DNA from: JADHUC01 sp964617665
Lineage (GTDB): Bacteria > Planctomycetota > Planctomycetia > Pirellulales > Pirellulaceae
DNA: 13,022 nt
Assembly: GCA_964617665.1 (NCBI GenBank)
Contig: CAZUAH010000393.1
Location: 1 to 13,022, forward strand
Reading direction: 5' to 3'
Shown here piece by piece: positions 12,651 through 13,022 of the stretch; position 1 is the first letter of the stretch; every line of letters starts with the position of its first letter. Below the pieces are notes generated by a model. The model made no database searches. It worked only from the letters and a program-made list of their open reading frames with translations, and had not been told where the DNA came from. The translations under genes and the position numbers were made by a program.

Positions 12651-13022
12651 TCAACCTCGCGGCAGGGGTGGCAGTTTCCAGAGGCGGACGGTTCCGTCCC
12701 AACTACACGAAATGGCGTGGGTTTCGCCCGGCAGTAGGGCAACACATCGTATTGGTGAAGTGTGGCCGGAGATTCGTATAACGGCTTGATCGCCTGTCTT
12801 CATGGTGTCCAGAAGCCAAAGCTCCAACCCGATTGCGGCCAGCAGCCACGTCGCATCGGAGCTGAGCGCCATGTCTACAATGCCTGATCTGAATCGGCGG
12901 ACCAGCATGCCTTCACCTTGGGCGACGTCCCAACGCCAAATCGCCCCCATGTTGTCGCCGGAATACAGAGTCCGGCGGCGCACTCTGCGAGCGCGTGGCC
13001 ATGAAGTAGCGGCTCGGATTTC
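12651..13022 (-). CDS. WD40-repeat protein, C-terminal part (5' end outside window)
   Basis: This frame is open from the window edge to a TGA at 12651-12653, so the N-terminus is missing. The visible part is about 123 residues. It contains the end of one WD40 blade (LYSGDNMGAIWRWDV), a degenerate middle blade (SSDATWLLAAIGLELWLLDT), and a good final blade starting at SGHTSPIRCVALL with a typical SWDGTVRLWKL ending. The product stops about nine residues after that blade (KLPPLPRG), so this is probably the end of a WD40 propeller. In planctomycetes such propellers often stand alone or at the C-terminus of Ser/Thr kinases; which applies here cannot be seen. WD40 propellers are usually protein-interaction platforms. 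The stretch before the first blade end is unusually Arg-rich (RARRVRRR) where a WD40 repeat would normally have a hydrophobic strand and a PDG turn. That could be divergence or a frameshift near the edge. The gene is co-directional with the giant gene downstream, 150 bp away. Confidence 0.85.
   Translation of the reverse strand, partial: EIRAATSWPRARRVRRRTLYSGDNMGAIWRWDVAQGEGMLVRRFRSGIVDMALSSDATWLLAAIGLELWLLDTMKTGDQAVIRISGHTSPIRCVALLPGETHAISCSWDGTVRLWKLPPLPRG

Noticed and set aside
12374..12745. Minus-strand open frame of 123 codons spanning the intergenic gap
   Set aside because: It overlaps the start of the giant gene out of frame and the end of the WD40 gene. No domain; the Shine-Dalgarno and LEDRRLL support the frame starting at 12500 instead.

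Overview
The window is GC-rich bacterial DNA and almost all of it is one gene. A single uninterrupted minus-strand reading frame starts at 12500 and is still open at position 1. It gives at least 4166 codons, and its C-terminus lies outside the window. The likely source is a planctomycete: the protein starts with an Arg-rich leader ending in LEDRRLL (the LEPR-XLL type of N-terminal export motif found on very large planctomycete surface proteins), and it is built from domains common in that phylum (SdrD_B-like, Calx-beta, LVIVD, PD40). A WD40-repeat gene lies just upstream.

Layout in the direction of transcription (high to low coordinates): 13022-12651, the 3' end of a WD40-repeat gene; 12650-12501, an intergenic gap with a possible weak terminator and a clear Shine-Dalgarno; 12500-1, the giant gene. 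Its order is: leader; KP-43-like subtilase (S8) catalytic domain with its C-terminal beta-domain; an Ig-like (Big_5-type) domain split by a 14-unit LVIVD array; three tandem Big_5-type domains; a second split Ig-like domain with another 14-unit LVIVD array; an SdrD_B-like domain split by a seven-bladed PD40/TolB-type propeller; three Calx-beta domains; a second split SdrD_B-like domain holding a smaller propeller; two Calx-beta domains; a Calx-beta domain split by a 164-residue lectin-like beta domain; one more Calx-beta domain and the start of another.

The main observation is nested architecture. Five times a self-contained domain (four propeller cassettes and one lectin-like domain) sits inside a beta-sandwich host whose two halves remain recognisable on either side. 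Both LVIVD arrays have exactly 14 units. In both, the only blade-to-blade connector that has lost its conserved Gly is the one between units 7 and 8, which suggests each array folds as two seven-bladed propellers.

The protein is probably exported and displays many binding surfaces (propellers, a lectin-like domain, Ca2+-type loops) on a beta-sandwich rod with a protease near its N-terminus. Its substrate and partners cannot be read from the sequence. No RNA gene, CRISPR array, insertion sequence or phage gene was seen. The many plus-strand open frames are antisense shadows of the repeats.
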